38,282 bases of DNA from Planctomycetota bacterium (GTDB taxonomy: Bacteria > Planctomycetota > UBA1135 > UBA2386): NCBI GenBank assembly GCA_014192625.1, contig BJHM01000033.1:1-38282 (forward strand), read 5' to 3'. The notes under the pieces were generated by a model. It searched no databases, was not told where the DNA came from, and saw nothing but the letters and a program-made list of their open reading frames with translations. The translations under genes and the position numbers were made by a program. Positions 8,453-16,649 of the stretch are shown here, one piece after another (within the stretch, counting starts at the first letter, position 1; every line of letters starts with the position of its first letter).

Positions 8453-8501
8453 GCACAGCTTTGCACCGCGCACTCCGCGTCGCTGTGCAGACCGGGTTTT
8501 T
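8453..8501 (+). terminator. Possible terminator after the hybrid kinase gene
   Basis: GCACAGC (8453-8459) pairs with GCTGTGC (8482-8488) around a 22-base loop, followed after eight bases by five T (8497-8501). The sequence before the T run, ACCGGGTTTTT, resembles that of the element at 5780-5820. The remaining bases up to 8691, where the minus-strand fusion gene ends, show no gene. Confidence 0.35.
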
Positions 8502-8691
8502 GTGGAATGCGGTGCTACTCCCAGCCGTGGCGCGCACCCTTCCTCGCGATAAAAACTCGACCTGGTGCATCGCTGATGGCCCGCTCGACCGGTCCTTCTA
8601 GGCCGCACACCGGCTCGTGTTGAGCCGCAAAAAACCAACGCTTGACAGCGCACGGCACTCGCACACAAACACTGCGTAGCGGTTCATCAGA

Positions 8692-10251
8692 TCAAGCCTG
8701 CGGTAGCTGCCGAGGCAAGGTGTTGAGCAGTGTGCACAGTTCGGTGATTTTGCCTATGAGCCTTGCCGCACCCGCATCTCGCAGCAGCGCCGAGGCGCTC
8801 GGATCGGCGGGTTCGACAGCAATCGGCACGACCCCAGAAGCGCGCGCCGCCTTTATGGCAACCACGTTGTCGCCTAAGTGCCACGCATCGCGCATGCCGA
8901 GCTTCAAAAGCGCCGCCTGCATCTGACTGGGATCCGGACTGGAAGGGCCATCTTCAGCGCAGATCGCAACGCGCACATGCGGCGCAAAGCCGTGCCGCTC
9001 TAGGAGCGCCATGCAATCGCGCCGGGGCAAGCTCGTAACGACTCCCACCGGCAAGATCCGCGCCACGGCAGCAACGTCATCAACCGCAACCAAAGGCAGC
9101 CGACCCGTGCCAACCAAGACACCCAGAAGATCGAGCAGCATCGCCTGCGGTGCTAGGGCTGCATGAAGCGCCCTTCGCAACCGTGCAAACGGCGCGTCCT
9201 CACCGGGCACCGTGATGCGAACTCCCGGTTCCGCACCACTGCCATCGGTAAAGCTGAAGGCGCGCACTGCGATGCCAAGTCCCGCCAGCAGATCGCGCAG
9301 CAACAAAGCATCGCCGCCGCGCACGAACACGAAGTTGCCTTGCTGCGGCAATGCCTGCCAGCCAAGCCGAGTCATTAGCTGCGCCAGTTCGCCGCGTTGC
9401 TTCTGCACTGCGCGTGTGTAATCGAGCACCTCGCCTTCACAAGTCATCAGGCGCAGCAACGCAGCCTGCCGCGCAAAACGACCCGCAGTGAAGGGGCTGC
9501 CAGCGGCGCGCAGCCAAGCAGCAACATGCAACGGCGCAATCGCATAACCGACCCGTAGACCAGCCAAGCCAAAGGCCTTGCTGAAAGTTCGCACCAATAC
9601 AGTGTTGGGCTCGGCCAGGGCAGCAGCGGAGAGATCTTCATCGGCAAACTCGGCATACGCGGCATCAACCAGCACCAAACCATGCCGCATTGCAGAAGCC
9701 ACCGCAGCAACATCCGACGCCGAAGCAACAAGACCGGTTGGATTGTTGGGTGACACGATCGCCACCAATGCCGTGCTTTTGGTGATCTCGCGCAGCACCG
9801 CCGCAAGCGGGTATGGCGCATCGACCCACGGCACGCGCACCAGTTCACATTCGGCCAACTGCGCGTATCGGACAAGCATCTCAAACGTCGGCACCGGCAG
9901 AATGAAACGCCGCCCGCGCTGCAACACGGACCGACACAATCGGTCGAGCACTTCATCAGCGCCCGCACCGATGAAAACGCGCTCAGGGGCAACGCCATAC
10001 CGCTGTGCAATCGCATGCTCAAGAGCCAGGCCCGCTGGGTAGCCGCGCAACAGTTCTGGGTCGCTGCTGAGCCGCGCCCAAAACTCCGGCGCGGGCGCAC
10101 GCCCCTGATTGCCGTCGAGACGCAGGTCGATGTTGGCACCAACCCCTGGCAAGGTGCCAAAAGTTTGCGGAATGCGGTCCGCTTTACCCAACGGCAGAAC
10201 TGGATCCATCGCGCTCATTTGGCAAGGCGGAGGATGCGCCACCTTAGCCAT
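8692..10251 (-). CDS. hisC: Histidinol-phosphate aminotransferase-like protein fused to a HAD domain
   Basis: The protein has 519 residues. Residues about 1-365 are a class I/II aminotransferase of the HisC type: LDGNQGRAP at the N-terminus, SPNNPTG (167-173), the cofactor-binding DAAYAEF and the Schiff-base Lys225 in RTFSKAFGLAGLRVGYA. HisC converts histidinol phosphate and 2-oxoglutarate to imidazole-acetol phosphate and glutamate, reversibly. Residues about 368-519 form a HAD-like domain: LLDLLGVL, VVTS, then HLGDNVVAIKAARASGVVPIAV. Motif I keeps the nucleophile (Asp374) but its second Asp is Leu, and the motif III Lys before PDP is missing, so phosphatase activity is doubtful. No other his gene is in the window. 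Starts at codons 12 or 15 are possible. Confidence 0.85.
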   Translation of the reverse strand: MAKVAHPPPCQMSAMDPVLPLGKADRIPQTFGTLPGVGANIDLRLDGNQGRAPAPEFWARLSSDPELLRGYPAGLALEHAIAQRYGVAPERVFIGAGADEVLDRLCRSVLQRGRRFILPVPTFEMLVRYAQLAECELVRVPWVDAPYPLAAVLREITKSTALVAIVSPNNPTGLVASASDVAAVASAMRHGLVLVDAAYAEFADEDLSAAALAEPNTVLVRTFSKAFGLAGLRVGYAIAPLHVAAWLRAAGSPFTAGRFARQAALLRLMTCEGEVLDYTRAVQKQRGELAQLMTRLGWQALPQQGNFVFVRGGDALLLRDLLAGLGIAVRAFSFTDGSGAEPGVRITVPGEDAPFARLRRALHAALAPQAMLLDLLGVLVGTGRLPLVAVDDVAAVARILPVGVVTSLPRRDCMALLERHGFAPHVRVAICAEDGPSSPDPSQMQAALLKLGMRDAWHLGDNVVAIKAARASGVVPIAVEPADPSASALLRDAGAARLIGKITELCTLLNTLPRQLPQA

Positions 10252-10324
10252 GAATAACAGCCACTTGCGGTGTCGATTTCTCCATCAGTCGTGAGCGCGG
10301 CATCAAGTCCGGGCGCGTCACAGG
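10252..10324. promoter_or_regulatory. Divergent promoter region between the HisC-HAD gene and the second kinase
   Basis: About 88 bases separate the two divergent starts, so both promoters must lie here unless transcription enters from outside. I could not pick a convincing -35/-10 pair on either strand. Confidence 0.35.
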
Positions 10325-10340
10325 CCGATCCATGTCTGGA
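10325..10340 (+). promoter_or_regulatory. Motif shared upstream of both histidine kinase genes, copy 2
   Basis: CCGATCCATGTCTGGA ends on the first base of the kinase start codon. It shares CCGATCCATGTC and a following GGA with 6044-6060, upstream of the hybrid kinase. Confidence 0.3.
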
Positions 10341-11800
10341 TGCACGCTTCTACCAATGCCAACGGCCCTGTGCGGCTACGCGATCTGGGCTTCGGCACAA
10401 GTTGGATCACGGTATTGCTGCTCACCTCTGCCACCCTGCCCACCATCGCGGCATTCGCCCTCGGCGCAACAAGCCTGCTCGCATTGTGCATAGGCCTAGC
10501 CAGCGTGATGGCATTATCTGGCGCTGCACAGCTGGCATTGCGCCGCTTACGCAGCCACTTGCTCGCACCGCTGCAAGACGCTGCACGGGCAATGGAACAC
10601 CTGCGCACCAGCGGGCAGGCACAGCGACTCGATGAGCGCGGCGCGTCCCTACTTCAACCGCTGCTGCGCCGCTTCAATCAAGCGCTGCTCGCCATCGAAC
10701 AGCGCGACCATGCCAGCAAGTGCAATCTGACAAACGTCGAGGTTGCGTTTGATCGAGTGCACGCAGTCCTGCAGTCGTTGCGGGAATGCGTCATCGTCAT
10801 CGACCCACGTGGCCGCGTCGTTCTTTGCAACCTCGCAGCGCACCAGATGCTAGGCACCGAAACCCGCACAGATGGCCTCGAACTGTTGCCATTGCTCAAC
10901 GGTGACCTTGAAAAAGCCGTGCGCGATGGCGTTGCCCAAATCGAAACCGGCACGACCGGTGAAGTGCGCGCCTCGGATCTGCACCACCAACGGCACATCT
11001 ACGATCTGGCGATCGTCCAGGTGAAGTCCAACCGCCCCGATCAGGACTTCGGCAAGGTCATCGTGCTCGCGGATGTCACGCGCAACCACGAGATCAATCG
11101 GATAAAGGACGAGTTGCTGTCCTCGATTTCGCATGAACTTCGCACGCCGCTCACCAACATGTGCAGCTCTAGTGAAATCCTGACGAGTCTCACGATTGAA
11201 GACGAAGCAGCGTGGCGCGAGTTTACGGCGATACTGCACGGCGAGAGTCGTCGCCTGAAAATCCTGGTTGACGATGTGATGGAATACACTGCGATAGAGA
11301 CGCAGAAGATTCACTGGCAGATTGAGCAAGTGAACGTCGTGGCGGTCGCTCAGAAATCTGTCGAACTCTTGCGCGGCAAGGCCCTCGATAAACAGCTCGA
11401 CCTGCAACTGGCAGCCGCGCCACATGTGCAGCACGCGCTGGCGGCGATCGATAGAGGCCGCATCACCGAAGTGATCTGCCGATTGATCGACAACGCAATC
11501 AAGTTCACCCCACCGGGTGGCCGGGTATTGGTAACCGTAAACACGCATGACGGGCTCATCGAGATAGCGGTCGCCGACAGCGGCATTGGCATCGCCCCCG
11601 AGAACCGCCAGCGAATCTTTGAGCGCTTCACTCAGCTCGGCGACACGCTCACTGGCAAGCCCGCCGGCACGGGCCTAGGCCTTTCGATCGCGCATCGCAT
11701 CGCGATCGCATTCGGTGGACAAATCTGGTGTGAAGAATCGCACCTCGGCGGTGCGCAGCTGCGGTTCGTGTTGCCGCAAGTGAGCCTTGTAGCGCGCTGA
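10340..11800 (+). CDS. Membrane PAS-domain sensor histidine kinase
   Basis: The protein has 486 residues. Two hydrophobic helices at about 21-42 and 44-64 form a hairpin with almost no periplasmic part. A HAMP-like helical linker runs to about 130. A PAS domain covers about 140-250 (LQSLRECVIVIDPRGRVVLC is its start). His265 in SISHELRTPLTN is the phosphoacceptor. The ATPase domain has NAIKFTPPGG, DSGIGIAPENRQRIFERF and GTGLGLSIAHR. It lacks a receiver, so it needs a separate response regulator; none is encoded in the window. The lack of a large extracellular domain suggests it senses a membrane or cytoplasmic cue. The nearby hybrid kinase may be a partner, supported only by proximity and the shared upstream motif. 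Confidence 0.9.
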   Translation: MHASTNANGPVRLRDLGFGTSWITVLLLTSATLPTIAAFALGATSLLALCIGLASVMALSGAAQLALRRLRSHLLAPLQDAARAMEHLRTSGQAQRLDERGASLLQPLLRRFNQALLAIEQRDHASKCNLTNVEVAFDRVHAVLQSLRECVIVIDPRGRVVLCNLAAHQMLGTETRTDGLELLPLLNGDLEKAVRDGVAQIETGTTGEVRASDLHHQRHIYDLAIVQVKSNRPDQDFGKVIVLADVTRNHEINRIKDELLSSISHELRTPLTNMCSSSEILTSLTIEDEAAWREFTAILHGESRRLKILVDDVMEYTAIETQKIHWQIEQVNVVAVAQKSVELLRGKALDKQLDLQLAAAPHVQHALAAIDRGRITEVICRLIDNAIKFTPPGGRVLVTVNTHDGLIEIAVADSGIGIAPENRQRIFERFTQLGDTLTGKPAGTGLGLSIAHRIAIAFGGQIWCEESHLGGAQLRFVLPQVSLVAR

Positions 11801-11822
11801 CGCTTTCGTTCCGCGGCCGCGA

Positions 11823-12734
11823 CTAGCTCTCAGACTTCGAAAGCCGCTGCAGCAGGTTATCGCATGAGTAGAGCAATAGTCCTGCCCAGATGAAGGCGAA
11901 GCTGACGGCACGCGCGGAGGAAAACGGTTCGCCGTAGAGCACCACTGCGAGCAACAGCTGGATGCTCGGCGAGATGTATTGCATCAGTCCGAGAGTGGCT
12001 AGCCGGATGCGTTGCGCGCCGTAGCCAAACAAAAGGAGCGGAAACGCTGTGATCACGCCAGCACTGAACAGCAGCATGTGGGTCTGACCATCAACACGCA
12101 GCAACGCACCGTCCCCCGTGTGGTGTTGCCACACGAGCCAGCTGATAAACAACGGCGCAATCAGAATCGTCTCCACGGAAAGGCCGGTAAGCGCGTCGAT
12201 TGGCGACAGCTTGCGCATGAAACTGTAGGCCGCCCAACTACCTGCCAGCGACAAGGCAATCCATGGGATCCCGCCGAGGTGAATGACCAGCAGTAAGACC
12301 CCGATGGCAGCACTGCCAACTGCAATCCACTGCGGCCACCGCAACTGTTCGCGCATCACGAATCGGCCAACGGCAACGATGACGAGTGGCACTAAGAAAT
12401 AACCAAGGCTGCACTCCGTCACCTGCCCGCTGTTGACGCCATAGATATAGACCAACCAGTTGGTCGTGAGCAGGATCGAACTGAGCAGGTTGCGTGCCAA
12501 GGCGCGCGGTTGCCGCAACGAAGCCAGCACCTCACCCGTGCGGCCTCGCCAGACGACGAGTGCGAGCAACACCACCATCGACCAAACGCCGCGGTGCGCG
12601 ATGAGTTCAACCGGAGAGATCGCGCTCAGTTGGCGCCAATAGAGCGGCACCATTCCCCAAAACACGAAGCAAAGCCCCGCAGCAAGGGTGCCCTTTACGG
12701 TTTCAGATGAAGGTGATGCAGATGACACGGACAC
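11823..12734 (-). CDS. rarD: RarD-type EamA/DMT-family permease
   Basis: From the GTG at 12734 the protein has 303 residues, close to the usual RarD size. About ten hydrophobic helices span the chain in two EamA repeats. Family marks are KGTLAAGLCFVFWGMVPLYW at the N-terminus, ELIAHRGVWS, NWLVYIYGVN, ECSLGYFLVP and LGLMQYISPSIQLLLAV. The substrate of RarD is not firmly established; DMT-family members export or import small metabolites. A longer reading from TTG at 12821 would start 7 bases after the kinase stop but adds about 29 residues unlike the family. It is on the same strand as the kinase and may be co-transcribed with it. Confidence 0.88.
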   Translation of the reverse strand: MSVSSASPSSETVKGTLAAGLCFVFWGMVPLYWRQLSAISPVELIAHRGVWSMVVLLALVVWRGRTGEVLASLRQPRALARNLLSSILLTTNWLVYIYGVNSGQVTECSLGYFLVPLVIVAVGRFVMREQLRWPQWIAVGSAAIGVLLLVIHLGGIPWIALSLAGSWAAYSFMRKLSPIDALTGLSVETILIAPLFISWLVWQHHTGDGALLRVDGQTHMLLFSAGVITAFPLLLFGYGAQRIRLATLGLMQYISPSIQLLLAVVLYGEPFSSARAVSFAFIWAGLLLYSCDNLLQRLSKSES

Positions 12735-12827
12735 TAACTTTTTTGGTCCGGGTTCGCACGGCACCGACAGCAAACAAACTGCCGAGGACAAACGGGCACC
12801 GCAGAATTGCGACCCACCCAATGACTG

Positions 12828-15800
12828 TCAATCCATTCGCAGCGCCGAACGCACAGATTCAAACCATTCGCGGGAATCTTCGGCGGCAAAGGCCCGCTCG
12901 GCAGCGGCCTCGTTCACCCCAGTTACACTGCAGCGGAGCAATACCTGCCGTTGACCACGCTGCACGATAGTCCAGCGTTCACGGCTGATGCAGCCGTCGG
13001 CAACGAAAATCCATTCCTGATTTTGTGCATCGGCCGCACCCGCGTCGAGCCTCCGGCCGGGTCGCAAAATGGAAGCGCCACCACTTAGCCGAAAACGAAC
13101 CGCCGCAGGCAGCTCAGCGACATCCGCTAGGCATCCGGTGATCTGCACCATGCGCCCTTCACCGTGCGTCAACTTGATTTGCAAATCGACCAGCTCCTCC
13201 TGCGTCCGACTGAGCTGGCCCTGCTGCACCTTGTCGAGAGAGATCCGCAGCCCCTCATGAAAGTAGCCACCACGCGCGTCATAGCGACCCGCATCAACCG
13301 CGGTCATCGGCTGCAATCGCACGACGGTGGACTTGCCCGCGCGCTGCCGCCACTGCACGAGGAACGGCCAGTTCAGCAATTCGAACGGCAATTGATCACG
13401 GCCGCGCATTTTCCAATCGATCCGGAGTTCGACGTTCTCGATCTCACCAGTGCGCATAGCGTCGACGAATAACTGGCCCTCCTTCGGCGGCAGCAGCCAC
13501 GCGAATGGCTGACTGCGCACAACATCTGCACGGTCGAACCTGCCGGGCGAGAAGACAAAATCGCGGTCGAGCAACTCGCCGAGATTGCCACTGCGCTGGT
13601 TCCACATTTGCAGGAAGCGCTCGGTCCGCTCCGCAATCGGCCCCTGCGCGACCACCACAGCACCTATCGCACCATCGCAGCGAAACCGCACAACCGCAGT
13701 TTCAATCTGCCCTTCACTTTGCTCAAAGGTCATCGTGCGACGATCCACAGACCAAGAAGTGGGCTGTGGTTGCACATCATCCACGCGGCAACCCTTCGGC
13801 AGCGTGAGGGTGTAAACCTGCGCCACGCGCGACGGCCGCTTCATCGGCAGACGCAACACATAGCCATCGCGCACCGGCACCAATCCATCAACTCCTTCGA
13901 GCGTGGCCTCAATCGCAAAGCGATAGCCCTGACCATCACGATATTCGCCGAGCGTGGCATCCAGACGGCTGCGCTCGCCACCCACAGAGACCAACGCCGT
14001 GCGTGGCATCTCTGTGCCATGGCCGTCGAGCACGCGAACTCGTTCAAGCCGCTGGAGAAAACCTTGCGTGTCGAACGGCAACGCTAACTGCCGCGATTCG
14101 CCAGCATGATACTTGCCGTTCCATTCAACACGGCACTGCACCGCACCATCGCGCTGCAAGGTCCAATCACTAAACAAGCAGACCTCATTGGCCGCACGCA
14201 GATCATCACGACGCTGCTCGCGAGCCTTCGCCGCTAGATTTACTTCCTTGTCATCGCCGACCACCGGCTCGACAAACCAATACATCCGCACTCCCGCTGC
14301 GGGATGGCCTTGCCGAGGCAATGAAACGGACGGCACGCGCGCCAATGCGCCCTGCAAGAACAGCGTCGCTGGGTCATCCAGAAAACTGCCGCCGCCCATG
14401 CGCAGCACGCCATCAGCGAGCGCCGACTGGATCTCCGCGACGTTGCCCAGCAAGTTGTAGATGCCGAGCGGCGATCGCCCGTCAGGCTTTGCCCGCACCG
14501 GCAATGCCTCGTCAAGGTGAAACGGATCTGCTGCGAGTCGCGCGAATTCGACAGTGCTGCCCCACGGCACCAACAGACTTGGGATCCCGCTGCTGCCAGC
14601 AAGCCACTGCTCGCGCATGGTTGGCAGGTGCGCTCCGCAAGCCCGCGCAAATGCACGCGCCTGCGCAAACGAAAGACCACGCACCGGCATGTCGGCAGCA
14701 AGCATCCGCGCAGGAACGCCCTTCGGAGTCAGTTCTGAAATCAGCAGCGGATCGGCCAAGGACGCGATCCAGCGCTCCCACACGCCGCGTGTCACTTCAG
14801 TCTCTGCTATCCCGATTGCCCGGCTATCGAGCGGGTCAACCATCACCACCGCGTCTGGCGGCAGATCGCCAGCGCGCACGTAGCGCGGGGCGACCACACT
14901 CGCTGCATCAGCATCAACCTGCACCATCATGTGCGAAACGACTCCGTCCTTGCTGGTTGCGCGCAACAGGTAGCCACCCTTTGCCATCGCCGTCCCGGCT
15001 TGGACAGTTTGCCAATCAGCCGTTAGTTGATCACCATGCACTGCACGCGCTTCAAGCGTCTCGGTAGCGCGCTCAACGGTCCGCGACGCAAACTCCAATG
15101 ACCCTCGGCCGTCGAGACGTTCGAGCAAGTCTTGCACTTGGCCGCGCTCAGCAACCGTCAACGAAGCTGAGAACGCCACCAGCGCAGCAACACCGTGCTC
15201 CTTGTCGTGGTAGTGACGTTGAAACGCGGCGCGGAAGTCCCGCACCCGCGCCTCCGCCACGAGGGCCGCATCCTTGGTCAATGCCTGTGCCTGATCATAG
15301 AGGCTGCGCGCCTGTGCTACGTCGGCATGCTCGACGAGACGCCGCTGCGCCATCTGCAGCAATGAATTGCCACGCCGAATATCGCCGCGGTCATCGACGA
15401 GGCCTGCGACAACGGCAATCGCAGTAGCAGCAATCGCAGCGCCTGCGCCAATCATGAAAGCGCGCCACTTGCGTTGCAGCACCGCGTGTATCCGGGCCAA
15501 ACGGCTTGGCAACGTTGCCGTTACCGGTCGGCCAGCAAGAAAGCTGCGCAGATCGTGCTCCAACGCTTCCATCGCCGGATAACGATCGTCAGGCATCTTG
15601 GCGAGACAGCGGTGCACCACTGCGGCAAGGTCCACTGGCACCGTCGGGTTGCGCCGCCGCACTGGCTCTGGATCCTCGGTGAGGATCTGGATCGTTACTT
15701 CCGCTGCAGTAACGCCGCTGAATGGCGGCCTGAGCGTGAGCAACTCGTAGAGCACAGCGCCAAGCCCATAAATGTCGGCCCGCGAGTCAACGTCGCGATG

Positions 15801-16553
15801 ACCGCGCGCCTGCTCTGGCGCCATGTAGGCGGGCGTCCCGATCTGCTCACCGCTGCGCGTAAGCGCCTGTTGCTGCTCATCACGTGCAAGGCCGAAATCC
15901 ACCAGCACTGGCCGCCCCGCTGGATGAATCATCACATTGCTCGGCTTTAGGTCCCGATGCACAACGCCTGCGCGATGCGCCGCTGCAAGGGCATTTGCCA
16001 GCTCGGCGCACAACCGCACACACGAACGCACATAGCTGCTGCCTGGGCCGCCACCCACCTCGCGCATCGCTTTGTAGCGATCCGCGACCATCGCTTCTTC
16101 CACCAGTGCACCGCGCAATTTTTCGACCTGCCGCATGCCAAACTTATCGAGCAGTCCCGCGAGCGTTGGGCCGTCGATGAACTCCATCGCAAACCAGTGG
16201 ATGCCATCAGACTCGCCAAACCCGTAGACCGGCACGATGCCTGGGTGCGCCAAACGCGCTGTCGCCTCGGCCTCGCGCCGAAAGCGCAGCACCGCGTCCG
16301 CATCCATCGCCGCAAAATTAGGTAGCGCCTTCAAAGCGACCCTGCGACCGAGCGATCGTTGCGTTGCCAGCCACACGACACCCATTCCACCGCGCCCAAT
16401 CTCACGTTCGATGATGAAATCGCCGAGCACGCGCTGGCGGATCGATGGATCGATCGATCCTGGACGTGTTTTCTCGCGTGAGTCCTCACTTTGCAAAGTC
16501 ACGAGCAGTGCATCGGCGTTGCAGGCACATGAATACGTCCCGGATCGGGACAT
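12828..16553 (-). CDS. Membrane Ser/Thr protein kinase fused to an FGE-sulfatase-like domain
   Basis: The protein has 1241 residues. Residues about 45-340 are a Hanks-type kinase with all key residues: glycine loop 53-58 (GRGGMG), Lys75, HRDLKPSN at 199-206, DFG at 219-221 and APE at 245-247. A 30-residue insert around 138-172 precedes the C-lobe helix. One transmembrane helix follows at about 365-386, then a helical region. Residues about 590-780 resemble the formylglycine-generating-enzyme fold (ETEVTRGVWERW, ARACGAHLPTMREQW, LLGNVAEIQ, RMGGGSF). The catalytic cysteines of true FGE are not evident, so this is probably a sensor or binding module. The last 450 residues are beta-rich and unidentified. 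GTG at 16502 is an alternative start. Kinase-FGE fusions are common in planctomycetes. Confidence 0.9.
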   Translation of the reverse strand: MSRSGTYSCACNADALLVTLQSEDSREKTRPGSIDPSIRQRVLGDFIIEREIGRGGMGVVWLATQRSLGRRVALKALPNFAAMDADAVLRFRREAEATARLAHPGIVPVYGFGESDGIHWFAMEFIDGPTLAGLLDKFGMRQVEKLRGALVEEAMVADRYKAMREVGGGPGSSYVRSCVRLCAELANALAAAHRAGVVHRDLKPSNVMIHPAGRPVLVDFGLARDEQQQALTRSGEQIGTPAYMAPEQARGHRDVDSRADIYGLGAVLYELLTLRPPFSGVTAAEVTIQILTEDPEPVRRRNPTVPVDLAAVVHRCLAKMPDDRYPAMEALEHDLRSFLAGRPVTATLPSRLARIHAVLQRKWRAFMIGAGAAIAATAIAVVAGLVDDRGDIRRGNSLLQMAQRRLVEHADVAQARSLYDQAQALTKDAALVAEARVRDFRAAFQRHYHDKEHGVAALVAFSASLTVAERGQVQDLLERLDGRGSLEFASRTVERATETLEARAVHGDQLTADWQTVQAGTAMAKGGYLLRATSKDGVVSHMMVQVDADAASVVAPRYVRAGDLPPDAVVMVDPLDSRAIGIAETEVTRGVWERWIASLADPLLISELTPKGVPARMLAADMPVRGLSFAQARAFARACGAHLPTMREQWLAGSSGIPSLLVPWGSTVEFARLAADPFHLDEALPVRAKPDGRSPLGIYNLLGNVAEIQSALADGVLRMGGGSFLDDPATLFLQGALARVPSVSLPRQGHPAAGVRMYWFVEPVVGDDKEVNLAAKAREQRRDDLRAANEVCLFSDWTLQRDGAVQCRVEWNGKYHAGESRQLALPFDTQGFLQRLERVRVLDGHGTEMPRTALVSVGGERSRLDATLGEYRDGQGYRFAIEATLEGVDGLVPVRDGYVLRLPMKRPSRVAQVYTLTLPKGCRVDDVQPQPTSWSVDRRTMTFEQSEGQIETAVVRFRCDGAIGAVVVAQGPIAERTERFLQMWNQRSGNLGELLDRDFVFSPGRFDRADVVRSQPFAWLLPPKEGQLFVDAMRTGEIENVELRIDWKMRGRDQLPFELLNWPFLVQWRQRAGKSTVVRLQPMTAVDAGRYDARGGYFHEGLRISLDKVQQGQLSRTQEELVDLQIKLTHGEGRMVQITGCLADVAELPAAVRFRLSGGASILRPGRRLDAGAADAQNQEWIFVADGCISRERWTIVQRGQRQVLLRCSVTGVNEAAAERAFAAEDSREWFESVRSALRMD

Positions 16554-16637
16554 CCACGGTCATGCGCAACAAACACACCGCGCATCAGAAGGGGATTCTC
16601 TCTGTAATCGCACCTCAAGTAGCCATGCATGCGCGAC
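16554..16637. promoter_or_regulatory. Divergent promoter region between the kinase/FGE gene and the pilin operon
   Basis: Fewer than 100 bases separate the two divergent genes, so both are likely controlled from here. No convincing promoter hexamers were identified. Confidence 0.35.
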
Positions 16638-16643
16638 GAAAGG
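16638..16643 (+). promoter_or_regulatory. Ribosome binding site deciding the start of the PilX-like gene
   Basis: GAAAGG lies six bases before the ATG at 16650. The upstream ATG at 16629 has no such site, so 16650 is preferred. Confidence 0.5.
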
Positions 16644-16649
16644 CGGTGC

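Noticed and set aside
8642-8670. A TTGACA hexamer suggesting a promoter
   Set aside because: No acceptable -10 sequence follows and it points into the end of a minus-strand gene.
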